Shown here: positions 5,820 to 12,479 of the stretch, piece by piece
How positions within the stretch are numbered: the stretch's first letter is position 1
How the letters are laid out: every line of letters starts with the position of its first letter
From: Sanchytrium tribonematis
Taxonomy: Eukaryota > Sanchytriomycota > Sanchytriomycetes > Sanchytriales > Sanchytriaceae
Direction: 5' to 3'
Assembly: GCA_018985235.1 (NCBI GenBank)
Contig: JADGIG010000215.1
Coordinates: 1 to 12,479, forward strand
DNA: 12,479 nt
Program-made: the position numbers and the translations under genes
The notes under the pieces: model-generated
What the model was told of the DNA's origin: nothing
The model's database searches: none
The model's input: only the letters and a program-made list of their open reading frames with translations

Positions 5820-7872
5820 GTTCGCTAAATGAATAAAAATTACTCATAGATAAAATTTGTGCATCAAAAGCATCCTTCTCGCAATCTACCGCTAGTTCTA
5901 TTAATTTTACAAATTCTTTTCCTAAAATTTCATATGCATGAGCCGCCATACCTGTTATGCTTTGGTCTTGGTTGAAAACTAGATAGCTCTCAATTTTTTC
6001 AATAAATACTCCCAAAATTTGGATCGACGGGAAAACATCACTGTCTTTTTTCTTCCTCCAATCTTCATATTTCGACTGAATGTGACCCAGCTGACGTCGA
6101 AGAAAATCATCCCAAGCACTTAGTAATCTAGATTTTACGTTATTGAGCCAATCTTGATAAAATATAACATTGCAGCCTGAAAAGTCTTTGTATTTCGAAG
6201 AAATGATAACTATAAACTGAAAGATTGAAATTTCGTCATGCTTAATACCCTCGTCTATAATTCTGTTGATTTCATTTAATAATGTGGGAAATATAGTCTG
6301 CATCAACGAGGAAAGGCGCTTCTCCACCTTGATATTTTCTTGCCTAGGTCTCTTTTCTCCTAATTTTTCTGTTGATAGCAAAATATTTTGCTCGACTATC
6401 TTGTTGAACGAGATATCACTTGAAAAGAAGAAAAGATCATCAAAAAAATTATGCTGACGTACCAGCTTTGATGATATTGATGAAAGTAATTGATTTAAAA
6501 CTTCTTCGTAAGGAATCAAATCTTTCGACTCTTCTAAAGTTGTGGAGCCTTTGTCATTATCTTTTCTCTTCTTGATTCGATCGATGGGCTTTTGTTTCTC
6601 AAGACCTTCAAATAAAATTGTTTTAATGAGAGTATTCACCTTTGACATTCGAGATTGTACGAACCGTTGGATGTCGTTTTGCCAAACACCATTCAAAACT
6701 TTCGCGACGTCCATATACAATTCTGAAAATTGTGAGGGATTTACTTCATTCATCCAATTAAGTAACTGATAGTACTGAGACAAAAATTCTTCCATTTCCA
6801 CCATTGCTCGAAAAGTGTTGCCTGCGTTTCTTTTGGGATCTTCCAGATATCTTTTGGAGATTGATTTTCCTCCATCAACTATGTGCCGAGAAAGGCGAAC
6901 TGAGAGTTGAACATTGTAGGCATTTAAGTCAGACAACTTTTCTTGAACGCATTTTAACTTAAATTCATCTTGGGGTTTATGTAATTTTTGATAAATACTA
7001 ACAACCACTGCTTTTACAGAGCCAAGATCGTCAGAAAGGTCTGCATTTTGAATCAGATATTTCTCTCTTTCGTCAATGTCAATACTTCCTAGCATTTCTT
7101 TCAGAGTTTTTAAAAGACTAGCTCGATTGGCAAACAAAATTTGAATTTTTTTATGTTCAGATTCGATTGTGTTAACATTTTTAGAAAGATCCATTACTCT
7201 GGCATAGTAAGCCTCCAACCAAATCCCCATCCCGTTAAGATCGTCCATAGTTTCACTAAGCTGGTGCTGTAATTTTTTCTTGTTCTCTAATATTTCGACC
7301 ATTGAATGAACATTAGCTGCTTGCAGCTGGTCCAATTCTTGATCGAGCTTATTTTTCATAGATTCATAGCCATCACCATCTTGCCATATTTCACTCAATA
7401 CAGAGTAATCCACTTTTGCAGCAGCATTTTCTACTTGGTCATCTTCCACCAAATTCTGAAAAACGTTAATCCGCTGAATTGAAACCTTGTCTTTAACAAG
7501 AGGCGGAACTTTAGCATACTTTTGACACAATTTTATCAGTTTTCCCATAAAGTGCTTCAATTGTTGGGTATCATCTGTACAGAAAAACGCAGTCCGACTC
7601 AAGTGAAGCGCAAACGCAATGGGGTGAGTATATTCAATACTTTTTATATCATCGACGCTCCATGTAGTGGAACTCTCCAAATCTTTGTCGGTTGGCTTTA
7701 ATTTCACTAATAGCACTCTGTGCCCTCTACTAATTAAAACCAAAGTTCTTGAGTCTAAGGTCTTGGCAGTTTGAATAACTTGGTTTGGTTTCCTTCCCTT
7801 TGTGACATCTTTCCATATTTTGATGTGTGACTGAATATCCGTATTGCTTGGAAAAAGGGCTTTGTAATTCAT
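5812..7872 (-). CDS. SEC3: Exocyst subunit Sec3/EXOC1, N-terminal and central segment (frame ends early)
   Basis: Sec3 is a landmark subunit of the exocyst, tethering secretory vesicles to the plasma membrane through PI(4,5)P2 and Rho GTPases. Domains in order: a PH-like phosphoinositide-binding domain (about 20-120, with RTLVLISRGHRVLLVKLKP, the family's TWSVDDIKSIE element, FFCTDDTQQLKHFMGKLIKL); coiled coil (about 165-270, with LDQELDQLQ and ENKKKLQHQLSE); and helical exocyst-rod region to the end (RRQLGHIQSKYEDWR, and GMAAHAYEILGKEFVKLIELA). The frame stops at TGA (5814-5812) right after FYSFSEHA, where family members continue for about 160 further residues; that sequence follows in another frame. 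The upstream TTG at 7893 is not needed; the ATG at 7872 gives 686 codons. Vps15 lies divergently across a 163-bp gap. The intact frames on both sides argue against an old pseudogene. Confidence 0.88.
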   Translation of the reverse strand: MNYKALFPSNTDIQSHIKIWKDVTKGRKPNQVIQTAKTLDSRTLVLISRGHRVLLVKLKPTDKDLESSTTWSVDDIKSIEYTHPIAFALHLSRTAFFCTDDTQQLKHFMGKLIKLCQKYAKVPPLVKDKVSIQRINVFQNLVEDDQVENAAAKVDYSVLSEIWQDGDGYESMKNKLDQELDQLQAANVHSMVEILENKKKLQHQLSETMDDLNGMGIWLEAYYARVMDLSKNVNTIESEHKKIQILFANRASLLKTLKEMLGSIDIDEREKYLIQNADLSDDLGSVKAVVVSIYQKLHKPQDEFKLKCVQEKLSDLNAYNVQLSVRLSRHIVDGGKSISKRYLEDPKRNAGNTFRAMVEMEEFLSQYYQLLNWMNEVNPSQFSELYMDVAKVLNGVWQNDIQRFVQSRMSKVNTLIKTILFEGLEKQKPIDRIKKRKDNDKGSTTLEESKDLIPYEEVLNQLLSSISSKLVRQHNFFDDLFFFSSDISFNKIVEQNILLSTEKLGEKRPRQENIKVEKRLSSLMQTIFPTLLNEINRIIDEGIKHDEISIFQFIVIISSKYKDFSGCNVIFYQDWLNNVKSRLLSAWDDFLRRQLGHIQSKYEDWRKKKDSDVFPSIQILGVFIEKIESYLVFNQDQSITGMAAHAYEILGKEFVKLIELAVDCEKDAFDAQILSMSNFYSFSEHA

Positions 7873-7900
7873 GGAAATTTTGATATGTTTCAAATCTATT

Positions 7901-7908
7901 TATAAAAG
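7901..7908 (+). promoter_or_regulatory. VPS15: TATA box-like element TATAAAAG facing Vps15
   Basis: A perfect TATAAAAG lies in the only sizeable intergenic gap of the window (7873-8035), between divergent Sec3 and Vps15. It is 135 bp upstream of the first in-frame ATG of Vps15. The rest of the gap is AT-rich with a CA-rich patch at 7922-7942 and no other clear motif. Confidence 0.4.
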
Positions 7909-7949
7909 ACAAAATTTTTGCTTACACTCACACTCAACTAAAACATCTT

Positions 7950-7964
7950 ATGCTGCATTTTTGA
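7950..7964 (+). promoter_or_regulatory. Short upstream ORF (4 codons plus stop) in the Vps15 leader
   Basis: ATG CTG CAT TTT TGA lies between the TATA-like element and the Vps15 frame. If transcription starts near 7930-7945, it would be the first AUG of the mRNA and could lower Vps15 translation. This is inference, since the transcription start and any leader splicing are unknown. Confidence 0.25.
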
Positions 7965-7969
7965 ACCAA

Positions 7970-7975
7970 ATGTAA
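7970..7975 (+). promoter_or_regulatory. Minimal start-stop element (ATG TAA) in frame with Vps15
   Basis: An ATG followed at once by TAA lies in the same frame as the long Vps15 ORF, which is open from 7976 onward. Start-stop elements stall ribosomes and repress downstream initiation in some eukaryotic mRNAs. Alternatively this is a wrongly called base or a remnant of the true start region: GTAATTTTTGCAG at 7972-7984 looks like splice donor and acceptor sequences placed side by side. Confidence 0.3.
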
Positions 7976-8035
7976 TTTTTGCAGCGAAATTGCAAATCAA
8001 GAAAAATTTATATTAGAAACAAGGATCATTACTTT

Positions 8036-11000
8036 ATGGATAGGTTGAAAACAACAATGGAAAAGGATGACCGAGGGTTGTTATTTGTTCAAAAAACACT
8101 TCGGAAAGAAGGAAACGATTCTATTTACCAGAAAACTAGGGATTACGTGGGTAGACTTGGCAATTTATCAAATATACTGACATATACATCGGTGAAGGAA
8201 ACTAAAGCTGAATATGAATTTGAAAGACCATATATCTACACTAATTTATACGAAAGACTCAGTACTCGTCCTTTTCTTGTAAAAAATGAGAAGTTATGGA
8301 TTTCATTTCAAATTCTTTACGGCATGTCAAAAGTGCACGAATTAGGTCTTGTTCACGGGGATCTAAAGCTTGAAAATATTTTAGTTACATCTTGGTATTG
8401 GGTTTATGTAACTGATTTTGCATCCCACAAGCCAACCGTGTTGCCAGAGGACGATCCATATACTTTCTCCCATCAGTTTGACAGCTCGTACAGACATTGC
8501 TGCAACCTTTCACCGGAAAGATTTGCCGATTATAATGTTTCTTTGAGTAATGACACAAAACTTAGCTCGAAGATGGACATTTTCTCATTAGGCTGTATTC
8601 TCGCTGAAATTTATACCGAATCGCCCCTATTTTCCTACTCTCAACTTATTTTGTATAGAAGGAAGAAATTTGATCCATCTGCTAAGTTGCAAAATATCGA
8701 AGATGAAGAGCTCAGACATCTTGTGACTCGAATGATTGACATCGATTCAGAAAAAAGGCCAGATTTAAGTGAAATTCTTGTTGAATATCGCAAAAAAATA
8801 TTTTGTGACTATTTTTACAAAACTTTTCATGGATATTGCAATGGTTTGAATGATTTTGATTTTCACCATTTTTTAAACTGGAGTGTGGACCATTCTGATG
8901 TATTTGAGAATCTGATGGTCGGCAATGTAATACCAAGCGTCGGAGATTGCAAAATTATGAAGCTAGTGAATGATGCGGACATAATTGTTTACCAAAATGA
9001 GACCAATTATTCTATCGAAAATCGAGCTCAATTGTATTGCTCGCTTGTGCTTCCTTGGATCCGCAATACAAGTTCGAAAGTTGCCCAATCGCACGGATTT
9101 TCTTTAATTGGAAAATTGAGCGACCTGTTACCAGATTCTTACAAGTTGGAACGAATTTTGCCTTATTTAAGTTGTTTTGCCAAGGACAAATCGAATTATT
9201 TGCGAAGCATGGCGTTAAGGTTGATGGTTGGACTTTTGAAGAGTATCAACGAGGTAAGTCCAAGTGAGGCAAATATATTCTCTGCATATTTAATTCCCAC
9301 TTTTCAAATTATCAGCAAAGACGGTAGCGAACTTAGTAGATGTACACTGAGTGCAATTTTGGGTGAACTTAGTAGAATAAGCAAAGTTTTCATTGACTAC
9401 ATCGATGACGAATTTAACGAAAACCAGTTCACGGAAGAACTATTTACTTATGATGCTTCTCTTTTAGACCTTAAAGATAGTATACAAGATATTTTTGTTA
9501 ATTTGATCACTAAAAATTCTAAACATTCCAAAATTTCGCTAATGCGACATTCTTATGAATCACTTTCTTTATTTTTTGGGAAAGAAATAACTGATAATCT
9601 TTTGACAGCTCATCTGGTAACATTCATGAGCGATCCCTACGTTGAAGTCAGATCGGAACTGCAGAGTTGTATACTGCCTTTAATTCAGCACTATAATGAT
9701 ACTAATTTAGAATCTTTAACAGAAACGGTGCTTACAAATGGCCTTGGTGATAAAAATTGCTTTGTCATACTTAACTCAATTCAGTCTTGCCTAGCACTAA
9801 AAGACAAATTGAAAAGAGAGACTCAATTATCTATGCTGACACTAGCTTGTCCATTTCTATTACATTATTTTGAGAGGCTGAGGTTATCGGTTAGAGACTT
9901 TGTATTGACTGTATTAGAAAATTTGACTTACGCAGACTGTCTCACACTATTACTTACGACTCTAAAACCATTTTTAAATGTTGGAATCTTTGAACCAAAG
10001 TACTTTTGTGATGTGATCATCGAACCCTTACCTTTGCTAGTATGGAACAAAATCTACCAGATTATTGAAAAAGATAAGAGGTTGCTACAAATGCTAAAGT
10101 CTTTTCAAAATGATGATGTTTTTTCAGAGATCAGTGAAGAAATCACGCCTTTATCAAATTTCCATTTCTCCAAAATGGAGGCTCTCTTGTTGTATTATGG
10201 TCGCCACCATTTCATCAATTGTCTAAATGATAAACTCAATCATGAATTCGAAATTTTGGAACGCTCTCTTAAAAATTATACCGTTTTATTAAGTGACGAT
10301 TTTGGCGAAACTTTAGAAAATGTTGGGGAAGAACTGATTTTTCGTTACATTGGCAAATCGAGCAATTCCTTGCATACTGATATGACTGCCTTTTTGGACA
10401 TGTCATCATTTGAATATTACGGTATGAATAAGTCAGTTAAGACTTATTTAATTCTAAAGTATAATGAGTATTTTTCGCAATTTAGGTATTTGCTTGGAAT
10501 TTCCTCAAGTCAAACAAACAAAATAAGCTATAGCCTAAAGGGAGTGCGCATCGGTAAACTACTGGAACATAATGGAAGTGTCAACTGTCTTCGAATGTCA
10601 CAAGACGGTTCTTTTTTCACATCGTGTAGCTCAGATGGAACTGTCAAAGTCTGGGATTGCAAAAGATTGGAGAGAAATGTCGCGAATTCTTCCAGGGCTA
10701 CTGCAGTTGTTGGTGGGAATGTAAATTGCTTAGATTTTTGCCAGGGGTCAAATTCAATTGTATGTGCATCTGATAATGGTACAATTCTTTTTCACAAGAT
10801 TGAATATTGTGGTAGTTACAAATATACAATATCAAATGCTTTAAAAATAATTGATAATGAAAATCAGGAATGTATGGCGTTGCAGCAATATTGCATGAAT
10901 CAAGCTCCTTTACTAACTTTCGCTACAATTCAAAATAATTTAAAGTTTGTTGACTTGAGAATCGATGTGGCGAATAATTTTAAAATACCCTCTTGCTTTG

Positions 11001-11596
11001 GTCTGTCGACTGCTTTAAGTATAAATCAACACACTGTATCTGTTGGTACATCTCGTGGCAATATATTGAGTTACGACATGAGATTTCTTAAAGATTTTTC
11101 GGACTTTTGTATTCCTTCGAAAAAGCGAATCACATCCTTAAAGTACTACAACTCGCTTCTATATGCGTCAAGTTCAAGTGGAGAATTGAGTATTTGGGAT
11201 ATTTATGAAAAAAATTGCCTTAAATACTTTAATTCCAAAATGCTAGATTCTAAAGCATTACCATTGATTGGAAGGGACGATTTCATTGCTAATAGATTAG
11301 AGAATGAAGAATTTGGAGGACTAATGGATATTCTTTGCCTCGAAAATACAATAATTGCGGCAGGTGCAGATGGAACTGTTAAAGTTGTTCCTGAAAATCC
11401 TATTTGTAATGAAAAGCAAGAATATAGTGATGCGTTTAATTCTAAATACAAAGTATATCCTCCACATTACATTCAGCAAATTTCAACCGGTCAAATCCTT
11501 CACGAAGACGCAATTAATTCTCTATGTTATACCAACAACCCATATAATATTCTAATGACTGCTAGTCAAAATGGTTCAATATGTTTGTGGAAATAA
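8036..11596 (+). CDS. VPS15: Vps15/PIK3R4, regulatory serine/threonine (pseudo)kinase subunit of class III PI3-kinase
   Basis: Vps15 scaffolds Vps34 and Vps30/Beclin to make PI3P on endosomes and autophagosomes. From the ATG at 8036 the product has 1186 residues. Kinase domain (about 1-265): YERLSTRPFL, VHGDLKLEN (residues 106-114; HGD replaces HRD, as is normal for Vps15), LVTSWYWVYVTDFASHKP with DFA at 127-129 instead of DFG, LPEDDPYTFSHQFDSS, and LSPERF. HEAT-like helical repeats occupy about 340-720. The C-terminal WD40 propeller (about 835-1186) has EHNGSVNCLRMSQDG, SSDGTVKVWD and a last blade ending TASQNGSICLWK. The frame is open upstream to 7976, and its residues (NKDHYF just before the ATG) still resemble the family's N-lobe. 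About 25-35 expected N-terminal residues, including the myristoylated MG start, are therefore missing or encoded in an unseen way. A TTG at 7979 and non-AUG starts are possible alternatives. Length is near the family norm of roughly 1,350-1,450, somewhat shortened. Confidence 0.93.
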   Translation: MDRLKTTMEKDDRGLLFVQKTLRKEGNDSIYQKTRDYVGRLGNLSNILTYTSVKETKAEYEFERPYIYTNLYERLSTRPFLVKNEKLWISFQILYGMSKVHELGLVHGDLKLENILVTSWYWVYVTDFASHKPTVLPEDDPYTFSHQFDSSYRHCCNLSPERFADYNVSLSNDTKLSSKMDIFSLGCILAEIYTESPLFSYSQLILYRRKKFDPSAKLQNIEDEELRHLVTRMIDIDSEKRPDLSEILVEYRKKIFCDYFYKTFHGYCNGLNDFDFHHFLNWSVDHSDVFENLMVGNVIPSVGDCKIMKLVNDADIIVYQNETNYSIENRAQLYCSLVLPWIRNTSSKVAQSHGFSLIGKLSDLLPDSYKLERILPYLSCFAKDKSNYLRSMALRLMVGLLKSINEVSPSEANIFSAYLIPTFQIISKDGSELSRCTLSAILGELSRISKVFIDYIDDEFNENQFTEELFTYDASLLDLKDSIQDIFVNLITKNSKHSKISLMRHSYESLSLFFGKEITDNLLTAHLVTFMSDPYVEVRSELQSCILPLIQHYNDTNLESLTETVLTNGLGDKNCFVILNSIQSCLALKDKLKRETQLSMLTLACPFLLHYFERLRLSVRDFVLTVLENLTYADCLTLLLTTLKPFLNVGIFEPKYFCDVIIEPLPLLVWNKIYQIIEKDKRLLQMLKSFQNDDVFSEISEEITPLSNFHFSKMEALLLYYGRHHFINCLNDKLNHEFEILERSLKNYTVLLSDDFGETLENVGEELIFRYIGKSSNSLHTDMTAFLDMSSFEYYGMNKSVKTYLILKYNEYFSQFRYLLGISSSQTNKISYSLKGVRIGKLLEHNGSVNCLRMSQDGSFFTSCSSDGTVKVWDCKRLERNVANSSRATAVVGGNVNCLDFCQGSNSIVCASDNGTILFHKIEYCGSYKYTISNALKIIDNENQECMALQQYCMNQAPLLTFATIQNNLKFVDLRIDVANNFKIPSCFGLSTALSINQHTVSVGTSRGNILSYDMRFLKDFSDFCIPSKKRITSLKYYNSLLYASSSSGELSIWDIYEKNCLKYFNSKMLDSKALPLIGRDDFIANRLENEEFGGLMDILCLENTIIAAGADGTVKVVPENPICNEKQEYSDAFNSKYKVYPPHYIQQISTGQILHEDAINSLCYTNNPYNILMTASQNGSICLWK

Positions 11597-11597
11597 A
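11592..11597 (+). terminator. VPS15: AATAAA hexamer containing the Vps15 stop codon
   Basis: AATAAA spans the TAA stop (11594-11596) of Vps15. It is followed 15 nt later by a second AATAAA inside a palindrome. Poly(A) function is inferred. Confidence 0.35.
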
Positions 11598-11612
11598 TTT
11601 CAATTTGAAACA

Positions 11613-11626
11613 TTTATTTAAATAAA
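11613..11626 (+). terminator. Palindromic bidirectional poly(A)-signal-like element in the 40-bp Vps15/downstream gap
   Basis: TTTATTTAAATAAA is a perfect 14-bp inverted palindrome that presents AATAAA on both strands. It occupies the gap between the Vps15 stop (11596) and the next ATG (11637), the natural place for Vps15 3'-end formation. Short AT palindromes arise easily in AT-rich DNA, so function is inferred from position. Confidence 0.4.
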
Positions 11627-11636
11627 CTGCGATCTA

Positions 11637-12260
11637 ATGATTGCAATTGGTTCAATATTCCTAGGACTATTTTTCTACTCCTTGAGGCTACCGAAAGAAA
11701 TTCCTAGTCACATATTTGACAAATCATTTAGAAAGGAAAATAGCAAAACGAATTTCAATTTGAGTCCAACTCTGAAATTGCTTGAAAATAGTCAGTATAA
11801 TTATACCTTGAATACTTTAGAAGGAATGACTCATTACCTTTTCATCAAAAAACCATCTCTTGTTTGTATAAAATCAGTTGAATCTTTGCTTTTAAAATTG
11901 CCACCTTGTAGTATCTACACAAACATTCATTTTAATTCTATGCCTAGAGAATATTATAAACGTTTATTCAAAGAGATGCCTTATCTAGACTATGTATTTT
12001 CCACTTCCTTTACTATTATCGATAATTGCATTGTAGAACAGATCAAGTCCGCTAATTTAAAGCAGTTCAGTTTTTCATTTCTACACCATTTGAGCCTATA
12101 TTCAACTGTGTTAGACTGGAATATATACAACGATCAAAACTATTTAGCCAAAGTCAACTCTAAGGATATTTGCAACTACTACATCTACCGATATCCATCA
12201 GAAGAAATGAATATTGAAGATTCGACTCAGATCAATGTAAAGCTTGTGAGATACCAATAA
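11637..12260 (+). CDS. Hypothetical membrane-anchored or secreted protein, 207 residues
   Basis: Not recognised. It opens with a hydrophobic stretch at residues 1-16 (MIAIGSIFLGLFFYSL) followed by RLPKE, which reads as a signal anchor or signal peptide. The remainder is rich in Tyr, Phe, Leu, Asn and Ser, with no obvious catalytic motif. An NYT glycosylation sequon lies near residue 55, and Cys residues are scattered (LVCIKS, PPCSIY, DNCIVE, DICNYY), consistent with a lumenal or extracellular domain. Stretches of the type VESLLLKLPPCSIYTNIHF and LKQFSFSFLHHLSL faintly suggest leucine-rich repeat-like beta strands, but this is too weak to name. The ATG follows Vps15 by 40 bp on the same strand, and the TAA is embedded in AATAAA. 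It could be a lineage-specific secreted protein or a fast-evolving ER protein; no function assigned. Confidence 0.65.
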   Translation: MIAIGSIFLGLFFYSLRLPKEIPSHIFDKSFRKENSKTNFNLSPTLKLLENSQYNYTLNTLEGMTHYLFIKKPSLVCIKSVESLLLKLPPCSIYTNIHFNSMPREYYKRLFKEMPYLDYVFSTSFTIIDNCIVEQIKSANLKQFSFSFLHHLSLYSTVLDWNIYNDQNYLAKVNSKDICNYYIYRYPSEEMNIEDSTQINVKLVRYQ

Positions 12261-12261
12261 A
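12256..12261 (+). terminator. AATAAA hexamer containing the stop codon of the 207-residue gene
   Basis: AATAAA spans the TAA stop at 12258-12260, the same layout as at 1335-1340 and 11592-11597. It lies 39 bp before the next ATG, so a normal-length 3' UTR would overlap the following gene. Function inferred. Confidence 0.35.
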
Positions 12262-12300
12262 TATTGAAAAAGTGTAGTAAAATTTTCTGAAACTAATAAC

Positions 12301-12479
12301 ATGGCTTCAAATGAATCCGATGTATTAATGAGAAAATACGTCAGACATGCCTTATTCGAAGAGAGCAAAATTATCATAAGCAAGCAGCAAATTTCTAATT
12401 ACCAAAAATCAAAACAATTCATTAAATTTGTAGATTACATCGAAAAATTGAGCTTTAATTTAGACCCTCTTCTTTTAAA
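12301..12479 (+). CDS. Start of a hypothetical protein (truncated by the window's right edge)
   Basis: The frame opens at an ATG with AAC immediately before it (A at -3) and stays open to the window end (59 complete codons). The visible part is hydrophilic and predicted helical, rich in Lys, Ser, Ile and Gln: MRKYVRHALFEESK at about 10-23, then FIKFVDYIEKLSFNLDPLLL at about 40-59. No signal peptide or known motif is seen. It follows the previous stop by 40 bp on the same strand. The family cannot be named from this fragment. Confidence 0.55.
   Translation, partial: MASNESDVLMRKYVRHALFEESKIIISKQQISNYQKSKQFIKFVDYIEKLSFNLDPLLL

Noticed and set aside
7618-7625. ATGGGGTGAGTA on the plus strand inside antisense Sec3, considered as a tiny first Vps15 exon (Met-Gly) with a GTGAGT donor.
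   Set aside because: It would need an exon of about 5 nt and an intron of more than 350 nt, and the remaining expected N-terminal residues would still be missing. No other support.
7871-7975. An open plus-strand frame from the ATG at 7871 to the TAA at 7973, in frame with Vps15.
   Set aside because: It starts upstream of the TATA-like element, overlaps the Sec3 start, ends in TAA, and its Ser/His-rich product does not look like the Vps15 N-terminus.
8712-8936. Minus-strand frames within Vps15 (for example 8712-8936 and 11203-11451).
   Set aside because: They lie antisense to conserved Vps15 coding sequence and show no family resemblance.
1-12479. A previously undescribed multi-gene system (defence, mobile or biosynthetic).
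   Set aside because: Recognised genes are ordinary eukaryotic housekeeping genes in mixed orientations. The unknown frames are isolated, and there are no repeats, transposase genes or clustered enzymes.

Overview
The window reads as nuclear DNA from a very compact, AT-rich eukaryotic genome. It carries single-copy eukaryotic genes: a CSC1/OSCA-type channel, translation factor eEF1B-gamma, splicing factor Prp17/Cdc40, ESCRT-II subunit Snf8/Vps22, exocyst subunit Sec3, and the Vps15 regulatory kinase of the class III PI3-kinase. Almost every frame is uninterrupted, so introns are rare or absent here. TAA, TAG and TGA all act as stops, which fits the standard code. My best guess is an early-diverging, possibly reduced fungus (Cryptomycota/Rozella-like or chytrid-like). 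That is an inference from gene content, compactness and AT-richness; no marker gene was aligned. There are no rRNA or tRNA genes, transposons or CRISPR arrays.

Layout: (1) 1-1035, minus strand, the N-terminal 345 codons of a CSC1-like channel running off the left edge. (2) 1046-1339, plus, a 97-residue protein of unknown function whose ATG is only 10 bp from the channel's ATG. (3) 1402-2646, plus, eEF1B-gamma. (4) 2661-3851, minus, Prp17. (5) 3888-4730, plus, an unknown protein with hydrophobic segments, whose last 51 bp overlap the end of (6) 4680-5327, minus, Snf8. (7) 5331-7872, minus, Sec3, split into two overlapping frames at 5812-5819. (8) 7873-8035, a divergent promoter/leader region. 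(9) 8036-11596, plus, Vps15 with kinase, HEAT and WD40 regions. (10) 11637-12260, plus, an unknown membrane-anchored or secreted protein. (11) 12301-12479, plus, the start of another unknown protein. No gene-free stretch exceeds about 165 bp.

Three neighbouring genes (Snf8, Sec3, Vps15) act in endosomal or exocytic membrane traffic: ESCRT-II sorting on PI3P membranes, exocyst tethering at the plasma membrane, and PI3P synthesis. This may be coincidence. The distinctive features are architectural: start codons 10 bp apart, a stop-to-start gap of 3 nt, a coding overlap, and AATAAA signals that contain or closely follow stop codons. Two loci need checking: the Sec3 frame break, and the missing conventional start of Vps15. 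I found no convincing new defence, mobile or biosynthetic system.
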